In this document: positions 1 through 8,354 of the stretch, piece by piece
How positions within the stretch are numbered: position 1 is the first letter of the stretch
How the letters are laid out: each line of letters opens with the position of its first letter
From: Massilia putida
GTDB taxonomy: Bacteria; Pseudomonadota; Gammaproteobacteria; Burkholderiales; Burkholderiaceae_D
Length of the DNA: 64,000 nt
Reading direction: 5' to 3'
Assembly: GCF_001941825.1 (NCBI RefSeq)
Contig: NZ_CP019038.1
Location: 2,046,001-2,110,000 of the forward strand
Program-made: the position numbers and the translations under genes
Notes under the pieces: model-generated
Databases searched by the model: none
The model's input: only the letters and a program-made list of their open reading frames with translations
What the model was told of the DNA's origin: nothing

Positions 1-1
1 T

Positions 2-625
2 TCAAGGCGTACCGTTCGTGCACCACTCGCCGCATCCGGGCCGTCGCTGCAGACGGTTCATCCAAGCGTCGATGGCGGGCAGGGCAGGCCGTTCGATGGG
101 CGTCATGCGCCAGCGGTTGGTGGACAGGCCGAGTACGATGTCGGCCAGTGTGAACTTGGAACCTGCCACGTACGCGCCCGATTTCTCGAGCTGGCGTTCG
201 AGGATGCCCATGTGACGGTTCCAGCCATCGACACTCGCCGCGATCAGGCCGGCGTCCTGATGCGCGGCACTGTTCCGCACCAAGCCCATGAAAGCATAGC
301 GCCAGGCATTGTTCAGCTCTGTCGCCTGCCAGTCCATCCACTGCTCCACGTACGCGCGAAGGAGCGGGTCGCGCGGCAGCAAACTGTTATCGCCGTAGCG
401 CGTGGCCAGGTAGCGGCAGATCGTGTTCGATTCCCACAGCACGGCATCGCCATCGACCAGCACCGGCACCATCGCATGCGGATTCAGCGCGAGGAATTCG
501 GGCTCCTGCGTCGAACGGAAACCGCTGCCCCAGTCTTCCCGCTCGAATGCGACACCGAGTTCGGTACAGGTCCACAATACTTTGCGGACATTGATCGAGC
601 TTGCCTTGCCGAGGATGCGTACCAC
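2..625 (-). CDS. glutathione S-transferase family protein
   Basis: A 207-residue cytosolic GST-type protein, probably conjugating glutathione to electrophiles or acting in detoxification. The N-terminal thioredoxin fold (about residues 1-80) has the segment SSINVRKVLW with the likely active-site serine, and a WESNTICRYLA stretch whose Glu-Ser pair binds the glutathione gamma-glutamyl group in this family. The rest is the all-helical C-terminal domain. I chose the GTG at 625 because AGGAG lies 7 bases upstream and homologues begin just before this ILGKASS segment; an upstream ATG at 685 would add 20 unlikely residues. The substrate cannot be read from sequence. Confidence 0.85.
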   Translation of the reverse strand: MVRILGKASSINVRKVLWTCTELGVAFEREDWGSGFRSTQEPEFLALNPHAMVPVLVDGDAVLWESNTICRYLATRYGDNSLLPRDPLLRAYVEQWMDWQATELNNAWRYAFMGLVRNSAAHQDAGLIAASVDGWNRHMGILERQLEKSGAYVAGSKFTLADIVLGLSTNRWRMTPIERPALPAIDAWMNRLQRRPGCGEWCTNGTP

Positions 626-792
626 GTTTATCTCCTGAAACGATGTCAATCCGACCATTCTAGAGTCAATAAGGGAAGACCGCACACGCCTGCCTGCCGG
701 TTTCGGGTGCGGTCATCCATAATTTTTGCTAGGATTCGAAAGTTTTCCGAAAAGCCACAGGCAACGTACCGGTGGCGTCCACCACTTATCGC

Positions 793-1362
793 ATGGCCAC
801 TGATAAAGAACTCAACGACTTCCTCGAGAGTGTCGAGCGGCGCGCCTTCAAGCAGGCGGCGTACGCGGTCCGCAAGGACGAGGCAGCGCTCGACATCGTT
901 CAGGACGCCATGATCAAGCTCGCAGAGAAATACGGCGACAAGCCCCTGGCCGAATTGCCGATGCTTTTCCAGCGCATCCTGCAGAACACCATCCTCGATT
1001 ACTTCCGCCGCGAAAAGGTCAGGAACACCTGGGTCAGCCTCTTCGGAGGCCTCGGCCGCCGGGACGAAGACGACGAGGAATTTGATATACTTGCATCTTA
1101 TGAGGCCGAGGAAGGAACGTCCGCCGCGGAGTCGAGCGCGGATCAGGTGGAACGGGCGGAAACCCTGCGCCTGATCGAGGAAGAGATACAAAAACTCCCG
1201 GCGCGTCAACGGGAAGCGTTCCTCATGCGTTACTGGCAGGACATGGATGTGGCCGAGACGGCCGAAGCGATGGGATGCTCCGAGGGCAGTGTAAAAACAC
1301 ATTGTTCTCGCGCTACGCACGCCCTGCAGAAAGCCCTGGAGGCCAAGGGAATTAAACTATGA
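793..1362 (+). CDS. RNA polymerase sigma-70 family (ECF-like) factor
   Basis: A 189-residue sigma factor. Region 2 (about residues 10-75) contains the LDIVQDAMIKLAEKYGD and ILQNTILDYFRR segments used for core binding and -10 recognition. Region 4 (about 130-180) has LPARQREAFLMRYW followed by the helix-turn-helix AEAMGCSEGSVKTH. The linker between them is unusually acidic (RDEDDEEFD). An in-frame GTG at 772 is possible, but ATG 793 gives the start usual for this family as I recall it. The stop overlaps the DUF3619 ATG by four bases, so the two are translationally coupled. The regulon is unknown. Confidence 0.85.
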   Translation: MATDKELNDFLESVERRAFKQAAYAVRKDEAALDIVQDAMIKLAEKYGDKPLAELPMLFQRILQNTILDYFRREKVRNTWVSLFGGLGRRDEDDEEFDILASYEAEEGTSAAESSADQVERAETLRLIEEEIQKLPARQREAFLMRYWQDMDVAETAEAMGCSEGSVKTHCSRATHALQKALEAKGIKL

Positions 1363-1778
1363 ACACCGACGACATCAACCTGGCGTACAAGATCCGCCAT
1401 GCCCTGAACGACAACCTCGACAACCTGCCGGCGTCGACGACGGACCGCCTGGCCGCTGCGCGCGCGCAGGCGCTCGCACGCAAGAAGGCCGACGCGCCGG
1501 CCCGTGCCAAGCAGCAGCGTACGTCGTTCGACCTGGGCGCGCTGTTCTCGATGCAATGGGTGGCGCGCGCCGCCGTCGTGGCACCGCTGCTGGCGATGGT
1601 CGCCGGCATGGTCGGCGTCTACCAGTACGAACGCGAGCAGCGCGTCGCCGAACTGGCCGAGCTGGATGCGGCCGTGCTGTCCGACGACCTGCCCCTGACC
1701 GCCTACACCGACCACGGCTTCAACGCTTACCTGGCCCAACAGCAGCAAGCACAGCAACAGCCGCAGCGAGCCCAGTAA
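1359..1778 (+). CDS. DUF3619 family membrane protein
   Basis: A 139-residue protein of the DUF3619 type found next to this sigma factor in Oxalobacteraceae and relatives. The N-terminal half is charged and soluble, with LAYKIRHALNDNL near the start. One transmembrane helix lies at about residues 68-86 (AAVVAPLLAMVAGMVGVYQ), followed by a short acidic domain and a glutamine-rich tail. ATGA overlap with the sigma gene suggests obligate co-expression. A cytoplasmic domain plus one membrane span beside a sigma factor resembles an anti-sigma arrangement, but that role is inference only. Confidence 0.8.
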   Translation: MNTDDINLAYKIRHALNDNLDNLPASTTDRLAAARAQALARKKADAPARAKQQRTSFDLGALFSMQWVARAAVVAPLLAMVAGMVGVYQYEREQRVAELAELDAAVLSDDLPLTAYTDHGFNAYLAQQQQAQQQPQRAQ

Positions 1779-1781
1779 AGG

Positions 1782-2552
1782 ATGACGGCTAACAAGCTCA
1801 AAGTTGCCGGCGCGGCCGCTGCCGTCGTGCTCGTTGGCGCGGCCGCACTGACCATCCACCAGCAAGACGGCTCCCAGCCTGCCGCCTCCAGCCCGGCCGC
1901 GCGCGAAGCCTCGGCCGGCGCGGCCCCGCACGGCCAACCGGGCAAGCCGGCCGGCAGCAGCCGCAAAGGCGGCGACAAGCCACTGTGGCGCAGCCTGAGC
2001 CCGGCCCAGCAGGTGGCCCTGCAGCCCTTGCAGGCCGAATGGGACCAGATGGATGGCGTGCGCAAGCAGAAATGGCTGCAGCTCGCGAACCGGTTCGCGG
2101 GCATGAAGCCGGAAGAGCAGGAGCGCGTGCACGAACGCATGCGCGAATGGGCCAAGCTGACGCCCGAACAGCGCGAACTGGCGCGCGAGACTTATACGCG
2201 CACCCGCAAGATCGCCCCCGAGCAAAAGAACGCCACCTGGGAAAGCTACCAGCAGCTGCCGGAAGAGCAAAAGAAAAAACTGGCCGCCTCGGCCACCGCC
2301 CGCAAGACGCCGCGCGTCGTGCCGTCGCAAGCCAACGGCAAGGTCGTCGCGCCGCTGGGCCAGGGCGCCACGTCGTGCCCGGCCGGCATGGTCAAGAACA
2401 CGGTATCGGCCGCTCCGCCCTGCGTGTCGCCGCCGGCCCCCGCAACGCCCGCGCCACCGCCGCCGGTCCAGCCGCCGGCCAATCCGCAGCCCGCGCCGGA
2501 ACCGGAAAAGCAGGTGCCGGCCAACTGGGGCATCACGCCCAACAACGCATGA
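1782..2552 (+). CDS. DUF3106 domain-containing protein
   Basis: A 256-residue exported or membrane-anchored protein. A hydrophobic N-terminal segment (about residues 7-22, VAGAAAAVVLVGAAAL) is followed by an Ala/Pro-rich linker. The DUF3106 region (about 65-165) is built from short helical repeats such as WRSLSPAQQVALQPL and LTPEQRELARETY. The C-terminus is a proline-rich tail (APPPPVQPPANPQPAP). It starts three bases after the DUF3619 stop, so it belongs to the same operon. The repeated LxPEQR-type helices resemble periplasmic stress-sensor or scaffold repeats, but no function is established here. Confidence 0.8.
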   Translation: MTANKLKVAGAAAAVVLVGAAALTIHQQDGSQPAASSPAAREASAGAAPHGQPGKPAGSSRKGGDKPLWRSLSPAQQVALQPLQAEWDQMDGVRKQKWLQLANRFAGMKPEEQERVHERMREWAKLTPEQRELARETYTRTRKIAPEQKNATWESYQQLPEEQKKKLAASATARKTPRVVPSQANGKVVAPLGQGATSCPAGMVKNTVSAAPPCVSPPAPATPAPPPPVQPPANPQPAPEPEKQVPANWGITPNNA

Positions 2553-2565
2553 CAGGACCTGCTTC

Positions 2566-3093
2566 ATGCACGACACGCCAAGCATGACGCCAAGCGTAAA
2601 GCGCCGCCTGATCGCGATGGTCTACGAGACCTTCCTCCTGCTGGCGGTGGAGATGCTGGCGGTGGCCCTGTACCTGCTCATCACGCGCAACAATCACGCG
2701 CCCGTGTTCCAGTACGGCCTGAAGGTCTGGCTGTTCGTCGTCACCGGCGCCTATTTCGTCTGGGGCTGGACCAACAGCGGCCACACCCTGGCGATGAAAA
2801 CCTGGCGCATGCAGGTCGTCACGAACGGCCACGCGCGCCTGCCGCTGCACACGGCCGTCGCGCGCTACCTGCTGGCCTGGGGCTGGTTCCTGCCCGCCCT
2901 CCTCGCCTGCACGCTGCTGGGCCTGAAGGACAAGGGGCAGATCGGCGCGGCCGTCGCCGTGGGCGTGGTCGGCTGGGGCCTGACGGCCTTCCTCGACCGC
3001 GACCGCCAGTTCCTGCACGACCGCCTGGCCGGCACGCGCATCGTCGCGCTGCCGAAAAAGAAGACGGCGCCGGCCGCGGCCGAAGCGTCCTGA
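2566..3093 (+). CDS. RDD family membrane protein
   Basis: A 175-residue integral membrane protein with the RDD signature: Arg in the first segment (SVKRRLIAMVYETFLLL) and Asp residues near the last (FLDRDRQFLHDRLAGTRIV). Three to four hydrophobic segments lie at about residues 14-36, 48-66, 100-120 and 124-142. It begins 13 bases after the DUF3106 gene and is probably the last gene of the sigma-factor operon. Some RDD proteins have been linked to ion transport, but no substrate can be assigned. Confidence 0.8.
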   Translation: MHDTPSMTPSVKRRLIAMVYETFLLLAVEMLAVALYLLITRNNHAPVFQYGLKVWLFVVTGAYFVWGWTNSGHTLAMKTWRMQVVTNGHARLPLHTAVARYLLAWGWFLPALLACTLLGLKDKGQIGAAVAVGVVGWGLTAFLDRDRQFLHDRLAGTRIVALPKKKTAPAAAEAS

Positions 3094-3094
3094 C

Positions 3095-3595
3095 TCACGG
3101 CGCGGCCAGCAGCTTGCGGATCGTCGCCTCGGTCTGCGCGTAGTCGCCCTCGCCGAAGTGCGTGTACACGACCTGTCCCTGTTTATCGACGAGGTAGAAC
3201 GCCGGCCAGAACTGGTTGTTGTACGCGCTCCAGGTGGCATACCGGTTGTCCTGCGCGACCGGGAACGTGATGCCGTTGCGCTGCACGGCCGTCTTCAGAT
3301 TGTTCAGGTTGCGCTCGAAGCCATACTCCGGCGTATGCACGCCGACGACGACCAGGCCCTGATCCTTGTACTTCTGGTGCCAGCCTTTCACGTACGGCAG
3401 CACGTGCTGGCAGTTGATGCAGTCATACGTCCAGAAATCCACGAGCACCACCTTGCCGCGCAACTGCTGCATGCTGAGCGGCGTGCTGTTGATCCAGTTG
3501 TCGATGCCCGCGAAGTCCGGTGCGGGGGCGGCGTGTGCACCGGCCGCGGCGATGAAGGCGGCAGCGGCGGCGAAGGAACGGATGGCGCAGTTCAT
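3095..3595 (-). CDS. periplasmic thioredoxin-like (TlpA/redoxin) protein
   Basis: A 166-residue thiol-redox protein. It has a Sec signal peptide (residues 1 to about 22, ending AGAHA) and then a thioredoxin fold with the CxxC motif CINC in WTYDCINCQHVLPYVK. The PEYGFER segment and the conserved Pro-containing FPVAQDN region fit the redoxin/TlpA group. ATG 3595 has AAGGAG at the right spacing. It lies 10 bases downstream of the CcdA-like gene, so electrons probably pass from cytoplasmic thioredoxin through the membrane protein to this periplasmic partner. The final acceptor is unknown. Confidence 0.85.
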   Translation of the reverse strand: MNCAIRSFAAAAAFIAAAGAHAAPAPDFAGIDNWINSTPLSMQQLRGKVVLVDFWTYDCINCQHVLPYVKGWHQKYKDQGLVVVGVHTPEYGFERNLNNLKTAVQRNGITFPVAQDNRYATWSAYNNQFWPAFYLVDKQGQVVYTHFGEGDYAQTEATIRKLLAAP

Positions 3596-3605
3596 GGTGA
3601 ACTCC

Positions 3606-4304
3606 TTACAGGGTTGGGAAGATGGACGGGATATGCGCGGCGATCTGCGTATCGACCTGGAACCAGATCGCGGCCGCGCTGGCCAGCACGAGCACGCCGA
3701 ATGCGCGCTGCAAGGCCACCGCATGACGGGCCAGGCCGCGCACACGCCGGACGATCGCCTGGCCGCCGTGGATCAGCGCCAGCATCGGCAGCGCCGCGCC
3801 CAGCGCATACAGGCCGATGAGCCGCACGGCGCGGGCCGGATCGTGCGCCTGCACGACGAGCGCGAGAATCGAGGCAAGGACGGGACCGGCGCACGGCGTC
3901 CACACGGCGCCCAGCGACAGGCCCAGCACGAACGCCCCGCCCTGCTTCGGCACGGCATCGACGCCCGCGCCGCGCAGCCTGGCCCACAACGGGCGAACGC
4001 GTTCGACGAGCAGGTCCCACGGCCGCGGCCAGATGCGCAGCAGGCCCGACAATCCCAGCAGCACGATCGCCACATTGCGCAGCGTTTCCTGCGCCAGCTG
4101 CGCGGCGCTCGACACGGCGCCCAGCGCCAGCGCGAACGCGGAAAACGACAGCACGAAGCCGGCCACGATCAACAGCGGCCTGCGGCGGCTCGATCGTTCC
4201 ACGGTCGCGCCGAGCAAAAACGGCAGCACGGGCAGCACGCACGGGGACGCCACGGTGGCCAGGCCGGCCAGCAGGGCGAGCGGGAATTCGATCGAGTCGG
4301 TCAT
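3606..4304 (-). CDS. CcdA/DsbD-like thiol-disulfide transmembrane protein
   Basis: A 232-residue polytopic membrane protein with about six helices. Two conserved Pro-Cys sites are visible, ASPCVLPVLPFLLGA in the first helix and WTPCAGPVLASIL in the fourth, which is the paired-cysteine design of CcdA/DsbD-beta electron carriers. ATG 4304 is preceded by AGGAGG. It forms an operon with the thioredoxin-like gene just downstream. The role of reductant transfer across the inner membrane is inferred from family and neighbour. It is divergent from the response regulator at 4478. Confidence 0.85.
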   Translation of the reverse strand: MTDSIEFPLALLAGLATVASPCVLPVLPFLLGATVERSSRRRPLLIVAGFVLSFSAFALALGAVSSAAQLAQETLRNVAIVLLGLSGLLRIWPRPWDLLVERVRPLWARLRGAGVDAVPKQGGAFVLGLSLGAVWTPCAGPVLASILALVVQAHDPARAVRLIGLYALGAALPMLALIHGGQAIVRRVRGLARHAVALQRAFGVLVLASAAAIWFQVDTQIAAHIPSIFPTL

Positions 4305-4477
4305 GCGAGCCTCCTGTGTTTGCGAGCCACCATTGGACGCCCGCGATGTGTGCGCGATGTGTCCGCAACCGCCCATTTTTGTCAGGCCGTGTGTCCTGTC
4401 CCGCCCTCGACACATTCGGACATAATGACGCCGGGATGGCGCGCTACATTAGTCCCGCAACCACCGAAGGAGAATCG

Positions 4478-5218
4478 ATGAACGAGACAGACCACGTGCT
4501 GGTCGTCGACGACGACCGCGGCATCCGCGAACTGGTCGGCGCCTACCTGGAAAAGCAGGGCTTGCGCGTGACGCTGGCCGCCAACGGCCGCGAGATGCGA
4601 AACGCGCTGATGCACGCGACGCCGGACCTGATCCTGCTCGACATCATGATGCCCGGCGAGGACGGCCTGACCCTGTGCCGCGAACTGCGGGCCGGCAAGC
4701 ACCGCGCGGTCCCCATCGTGATGCTGACGGCGCGCGACGACGAGACCGACCGCGTCGTCGGCCTGGAGCTCGGCGCCGACGACTACGTGCCGAAGCCGTT
4801 CGCCGTGCGCGAACTCCTCGCGCGCATCCGCGCAGTGCTGCGCCGCACGCGCATGCTGCCGCCGAACCTGCAGGTGACGGAGGCCGCGAAACTGCTCGCG
4901 TTCGGCGACTGGCGCCTCGATACGGTCGGGCGCCACCTGCTCGATGCCGACGGCGTCGAAGTCGCGATGAGCGGCGCCGAATACCGCCTGCTGCGCGTGT
5001 TCCTCGACCATCCGCAACGCGTGCTGTCGCGCGACCAGCTGATGGGCCTCACGCACGGCAACGATGCCGAATTCTTCGACCGCTCGATCGACCTGCTCGT
5101 GAGCCGCCTGCGCCAGCGCCTGGGCGACGGCGCGCGCGAACCCTGCTACATCAAGACCCTGCGCAACGAGGGCTATGTGTTTTCGGCCGAGGTGACGATC
5201 CTGGAAGGCAGGACATGA
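4478..5218 (+). CDS. OmpR/PhoB-family response regulator
   Basis: A 246-residue DNA-binding response regulator. The receiver domain (about residues 6-120) has the acidic pocket VVDDD, the phospho-acceptor Asp55 in LLDIMMPGEDG and the conserved Lys in VPKPFAVREL. The C-terminal winged helix (about 150-240) carries LTGAEYRLL-like and SRDQLMGL-type segments and ends near YIKTLRNEGYVF. GAAGGAG precedes the ATG. The stop overlaps the kinase ATG (ATGA), so the pair is coupled. The closest textbook relative is OmpR/EnvZ, but the signal and target genes are unknown. Confidence 0.9.
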   Translation: MNETDHVLVVDDDRGIRELVGAYLEKQGLRVTLAANGREMRNALMHATPDLILLDIMMPGEDGLTLCRELRAGKHRAVPIVMLTARDDETDRVVGLELGADDYVPKPFAVRELLARIRAVLRRTRMLPPNLQVTEAAKLLAFGDWRLDTVGRHLLDADGVEVAMSGAEYRLLRVFLDHPQRVLSRDQLMGLTHGNDAEFFDRSIDLLVSRLRQRLGDGAREPCYIKTLRNEGYVFSAEVTILEGRT

Positions 5219-6525
5219 ACACGCAGTTGCCCATCCCTTGGCCACGCAGCCTGTATGCGCGCCTGGCCCTGATCCTGTTCGCGGGGCTCGCGCTGGCGCA
5301 GGGCCTGTCCGTCGCGCTCACGTTCACGGAACGCGACCAGGCCACGACGCAGCTCATGATGGGGTATGTGGAACGCGAGGTCGCGAGCTCCGTCGCCCTG
5401 CTCGACCTGCTGCCGGCGGCCGAGCGCCCGGCCTGGCTGCCGCGGCTCGCGCGGCGCAGCTACCGCTTCATCCTCGGACCGGGCGAGACGATAGGCACGA
5501 TGCCCGACGAAAAACTGTCGGCGCAGATCGCGCACTCGATCGAACAAGGCATCGGCCGCAGCTATCCGCTCACCGTGAACGGTCTCGGCGACAGCGGGCG
5601 CATGCAGGTGCACCTGCGCCTGTCCGACGGCTCGCCCTTGACCATCGACGTGCAGCCGATGCGCGGCGTGCCGCTGTCGCCGTGGCTGCCGTATGTGCTG
5701 GCCGCGCAGCTGGCGATCCTCGCCGCGTGCTGCTGGCTCGCCGTGCGCCAGGCCGTGCGGCCGCTGCGCGCACTGGCCGAGGCGGCCGACGCGCTCGGGC
5801 CCGATCTGCGCCCCGTCGAACTGCCTGAACGCGGACCGTCGGAAGTCCTGCGTTCGGCGCGCGCGTTCAACGCCATGCAGCGCCGCATCGCCGCGTACGT
5901 CGACGAGCGCGTGCGCATCCTCGCCGCCATCTCGCACGACCTGCAGACGCCGATCACGCGCATGCGCCTGCGCGTGGACATGATGGACGACGACGCCCAG
6001 CAACCGAGACTGCGCGCCGACCTCGAGGAATTGCAGGGCCTCGTCAAGGACGGCATCGGCTATGCGCGCGCCATGCACGGTGAACGCGAACCTGCGCGCG
6101 CCATCGACCTCGACGCCCAGCTGGACAGCCTCGTGCTGGACTACCGCGACGCCGGCAGCGCCGTAATCCTCCAGGGCCGCATCGGCTCTCCAGTACAGAC
6201 ACGCCCGAAAGCCTTGCGCCGCATCGTCGGCAACCTCGTCGACAACGCGCTGCGCTACGGCGGCAGCGCCGCCATCGTGGCCGGGCGCGACAGCCAGGGC
6301 GCGGTGCTCGTCCGCGTGCTGGACGACGGCCCCGGCATCCCCGCCGAGCAGCTGGAAGCCGTGTTCGAACCGTTCTTCCGATTGGAAGCGTCACGCAACC
6401 GCGACACGGGCGGCACGGGGCTCGGCCTGGCCATCGCGCGCCAGCTGGCGGGGAGCCTCGGCGGCACGCTCACGCTGCACAACCGCCCGGAAGGCGGACT
6501 GGAAGCGCGCCTGACGCTGCCGTAG
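5215..6525 (+). CDS. two-component sensor histidine kinase (EnvZ-like)
   Basis: A 436-residue inner-membrane kinase. Transmembrane helices at about 15-36 and 158-177 flank a periplasmic sensor region. HAMP follows (about 178-230), then HisKA with the phospho-accepting His241 in AAISHDLQTPITRMR. The HATPase_c domain shows the N box (GNLVDNALRYGG), the G1 box (DDGPGIP) and the G2 box (GGTGLGLAIA). It phosphorylates the coupled OmpR-type regulator. The stop codon TAG is provided by a GTAGGGG string that begins the palindromic repeat described at 6522. Confidence 0.9.
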   Translation: MNTQLPIPWPRSLYARLALILFAGLALAQGLSVALTFTERDQATTQLMMGYVEREVASSVALLDLLPAAERPAWLPRLARRSYRFILGPGETIGTMPDEKLSAQIAHSIEQGIGRSYPLTVNGLGDSGRMQVHLRLSDGSPLTIDVQPMRGVPLSPWLPYVLAAQLAILAACCWLAVRQAVRPLRALAEAADALGPDLRPVELPERGPSEVLRSARAFNAMQRRIAAYVDERVRILAAISHDLQTPITRMRLRVDMMDDDAQQPRLRADLEELQGLVKDGIGYARAMHGEREPARAIDLDAQLDSLVLDYRDAGSAVILQGRIGSPVQTRPKALRRIVGNLVDNALRYGGSAAIVAGRDSQGAVLVRVLDDGPGIPAEQLEAVFEPFFRLEASRNRDTGGTGLGLAIARQLAGSLGGTLTLHNRPEGGLEARLTLP

Positions 6526-6653
6526 GGGGCATCGGCCCGGGAGCCCGATGGACGGATTCCCGTCCACACGGTGATTGTCGGGGCCGATCGCACCCTGCAC
6601 GAAATCGGCGCCTTTATCTGTCACCGCGTGGACGGCGGAGCCGTCCACCCTGC
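6522..6653. repeat. dispersed palindromic intergenic repeat, copy 1
   Basis: Starts with GTAGGGG, which contains the kinase stop codon. It contains a short hairpin (CATCGG/CCGATG), then the arm TGGACGGATTCCCGTCCAC at 6549-6567, and later the opposing arm CGTGGACGGCGGAGCCGTCC at 6627-6646 followed by CACCCTGC. Each arm is itself a hairpin and the two arms are inverted relative to each other. The same architecture recurs at 13677-13788 and partly at 14680-14768 and 36251-36313. Confidence 0.7.
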
Positions 6654-6843
6654 CGTGGCCTGCGCGTGATCCCTGAATGCAGCTGCGCGGCCGACGAGAT
6701 GGCGGCGGCGTACAGTTTCATCGTTGGCTCCGTGGTTGGTGATTGAAATATTGCTTGCCGAAATAAGTATGTTCGCGAAGTCCGCCAGCGCATGTGGCGG
6801 ATTTCAAGTACGATAATCGTTATCACGATAATTTCTTGAGATC
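6526..6843. other. intergenic region between kinase and OhrR-like gene
   Basis: A 318-base non-coding stretch. The first 128 bases are the palindromic repeat. The remainder turns AT-rich towards the regulator gene and holds the operator-like repeats at 6811-6832. No credible coding frame was seen; a minus-strand frame here has no family resemblance. Confidence 0.6.
6811..6832 (+). promoter_or_regulatory. operator-like repeats upstream of the OhrR-like gene
   Basis: CGATAAT occurs twice as a direct repeat (6811-6817 and 6826-6832), and GATAA/TTATC (6812-6816, 6820-6824) form an inverted repeat across a 3-base centre. The site ends 11 bases before the ATG. That position suits autoregulation by the MarR/OhrR protein. 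It also resembles part of a Fur box, so the binding protein is uncertain. Confidence 0.4.
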
Positions 6844-7314
6844 ATGCCTAAAGACAACGACACCCGCGCCAAAACCGCCCGCATGGCGGACTTCATGTGC
6901 TTCGCGATCTATTCGACCAATCTGGCCTATTCGCGCGTGTACAAACCCGTGCTGGATGCGCTGGGCCTCACGTATCCGCAATACCTCGCCATCATCGCGC
7001 TGTGGGAAGAAGATAACCAGACGGTGAAAGCCTTGAGCGAAAAGCTGTTCCTGGAGCCGAGCACGGTGACGCCGATGCTCAAGCGCCTGGAAGCGATGGG
7101 CTATGTGCACCGCGAGCGCGACAAGGAGGATGAGCGCAACGTCCGCATCTCCCTCACGGACGCGGGCCGCGCGCTGCGCGAAAAGGGACTCGGATTCGGC
7201 AAGCAGACGGTCGCCGCGTCGGGCCTCGGCCCGGAAGAATTCCCCGCCCTGCAACAGGCCATCGTGCGCCTGCGCGACAACCTGATCGAGGCGGCCGCCA
7301 GGACCGTAGACTGA
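6844..7314 (+). CDS. OhrR-like MarR-family organic-peroxide sensor
   Basis: A 156-residue winged-helix regulator. The N-terminus FMCFAIYSTNLAYSRVYKP followed by LTYPQYLAIIALWE matches OhrR, where the reactive Cys (here Cys19) and nearby tyrosines sense organic hydroperoxides. The recognition helix is in LFLEPSTVTPMLKRLEAMG and the wing in ERDKEDERNVRISL. No second cysteine is present, so it would be of the one-Cys (Bacillus-like) type, unlike the two-Cys Xanthomonas protein. The usual partner ohr is not adjacent. Probable role: repression relieved by peroxide. Confidence 0.75.
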   Translation: MPKDNDTRAKTARMADFMCFAIYSTNLAYSRVYKPVLDALGLTYPQYLAIIALWEEDNQTVKALSEKLFLEPSTVTPMLKRLEAMGYVHRERDKEDERNVRISLTDAGRALREKGLGFGKQTVAASGLGPEEFPALQQAIVRLRDNLIEAAARTVD

Positions 7315-7331
7315 ACGTCGGCTTGCGCGGA

Positions 7332-8285
7332 TTACCCGCCATAGCCGCTGGCCTTGAGGATCGCCGCCGGATCCCGCAATTCGATGAGTTCACGGATCGC
7401 GGCACGCTTGTCGGACCCACGCGCGACGTACGCTTCGGCGATGCGCATGCCGACCCAGTAGCCGGCCTCGCACGGCCAGCCCGCGGGCGCGGAACCACAA
7501 TTCGCGAACCAGCGCCGGAAGTGGGGGCTGGCGACCAGCTTGTTCACATCGTCGCTGCTGCCCCGGATGGCCTCGCGGTCGCGCTGGAACGCTTGCCACA
7601 ACGAGGCTTCCTGTGGACGCGCCCAGGCGTCGCGATCCTGATGCGGGATCGTGCCCGTGACCAGCGTCGCGAGATAATCGGCGACGCCCTCCGTCAAGGC
7701 TTGGCCCAGCAGGAAATCGGCCAGTTTCGCCGGCGTGTCGCCGTCCTGCCAGGTGTGCACGGTTTCGTGCGCGAAGAAGCCGCGCATCGTAGTGCGGAAC
7801 TGCTCGGGGGTCGTACCGGGCGGGCAAGTCACCTCGAGGCCGATCACCTGCCTGTCGTCGCCGGCCGTGCCGCCCGACGTGCCGGCACCGAAGACGACGT
7901 CGATCGCGGGCAGCGGACGTTCCGGCACCAGGCCGGCAAACGCGAGATAGATCGCGCGCAGATCGCTGCGCAATGCCGGCAACCGCGGCAGGCATTCGCG
8001 GATCGCGTAGCGGTAGGTATCGGGCCGCGCAGCGACCGCCTTCGCCAGGCGCTGCGCGTCGACGATCCGCGGCGCCGGCGTGAAGATCTTGACGCCGGGT
8101 CCGGCCCCGTCCAGATAACCGCGCTGCAGCGCGTCGGCCGTCGGCACGGCGCCATCCTTCATGAGATTCGCGAAACGCAGCGCGTCGCGCGCGTCGATAT
8201 CGACCGTCAGCGGGTCGACGCCCGCGCCAAGAACGGCGCCCGACCACAGCGCCAGCATGGGTAGAAGCAGCTTACTGAACTTCAT
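7332..8285 (-). CDS. secreted putative zinc metallopeptidase (DUF2268-like)
   Basis: A 317-residue protein with a signal peptide (residues 1 to about 21, cleaved near VLGAG). The zinc-binding HExxH motif is HETVH at 173-177, followed about 20 residues on by TEGVADY, which supplies the third glutamate ligand of gluzincins. This arrangement fits the DUF2268 group of predicted Zn-dependent proteases. It is encoded alone, convergent with the OhrR-like gene. Substrate and localisation (periplasm or outside) are inferred. Confidence 0.7.
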   Translation of the reverse strand: MKFSKLLLPMLALWSGAVLGAGVDPLTVDIDARDALRFANLMKDGAVPTADALQRGYLDGAGPGVKIFTPAPRIVDAQRLAKAVAARPDTYRYAIRECLPRLPALRSDLRAIYLAFAGLVPERPLPAIDVVFGAGTSGGTAGDDRQVIGLEVTCPPGTTPEQFRTTMRGFFAHETVHTWQDGDTPAKLADFLLGQALTEGVADYLATLVTGTIPHQDRDAWARPQEASLWQAFQRDREAIRGSSDDVNKLVASPHFRRWFANCGSAPAGWPCEAGYWVGMRIAEAYVARGSDKRAAIRELIELRDPAAILKASGYGG

Positions 8286-8354
8286 CCATCGATCCTCTCT
8301 GTCACGCCGATCGCGTGCGGGGCAGTGTACAGGAGGGGTTGCCTTTCCGGCAAG

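Noticed and set aside
2985..3240. Long minus-strand frame overlapping the RDD gene and the redoxin 3' end
   Set aside because: Composition is Arg/Ala-rich shadow translation of a high-GC gene, with no domain and full overlap of well supported genes.
4675..5214. Upstream extension of the sensor kinase frame through the response regulator
   Set aside because: It is an out-of-frame shadow of the response regulator; the ATG at 5215 overlaps that gene's stop and starts the proper signal anchor.
6614..6826. 70-residue minus-strand frame between the kinase and the OhrR-like gene
   Set aside because: It runs through the palindromic repeat and the operator region and resembles no protein.
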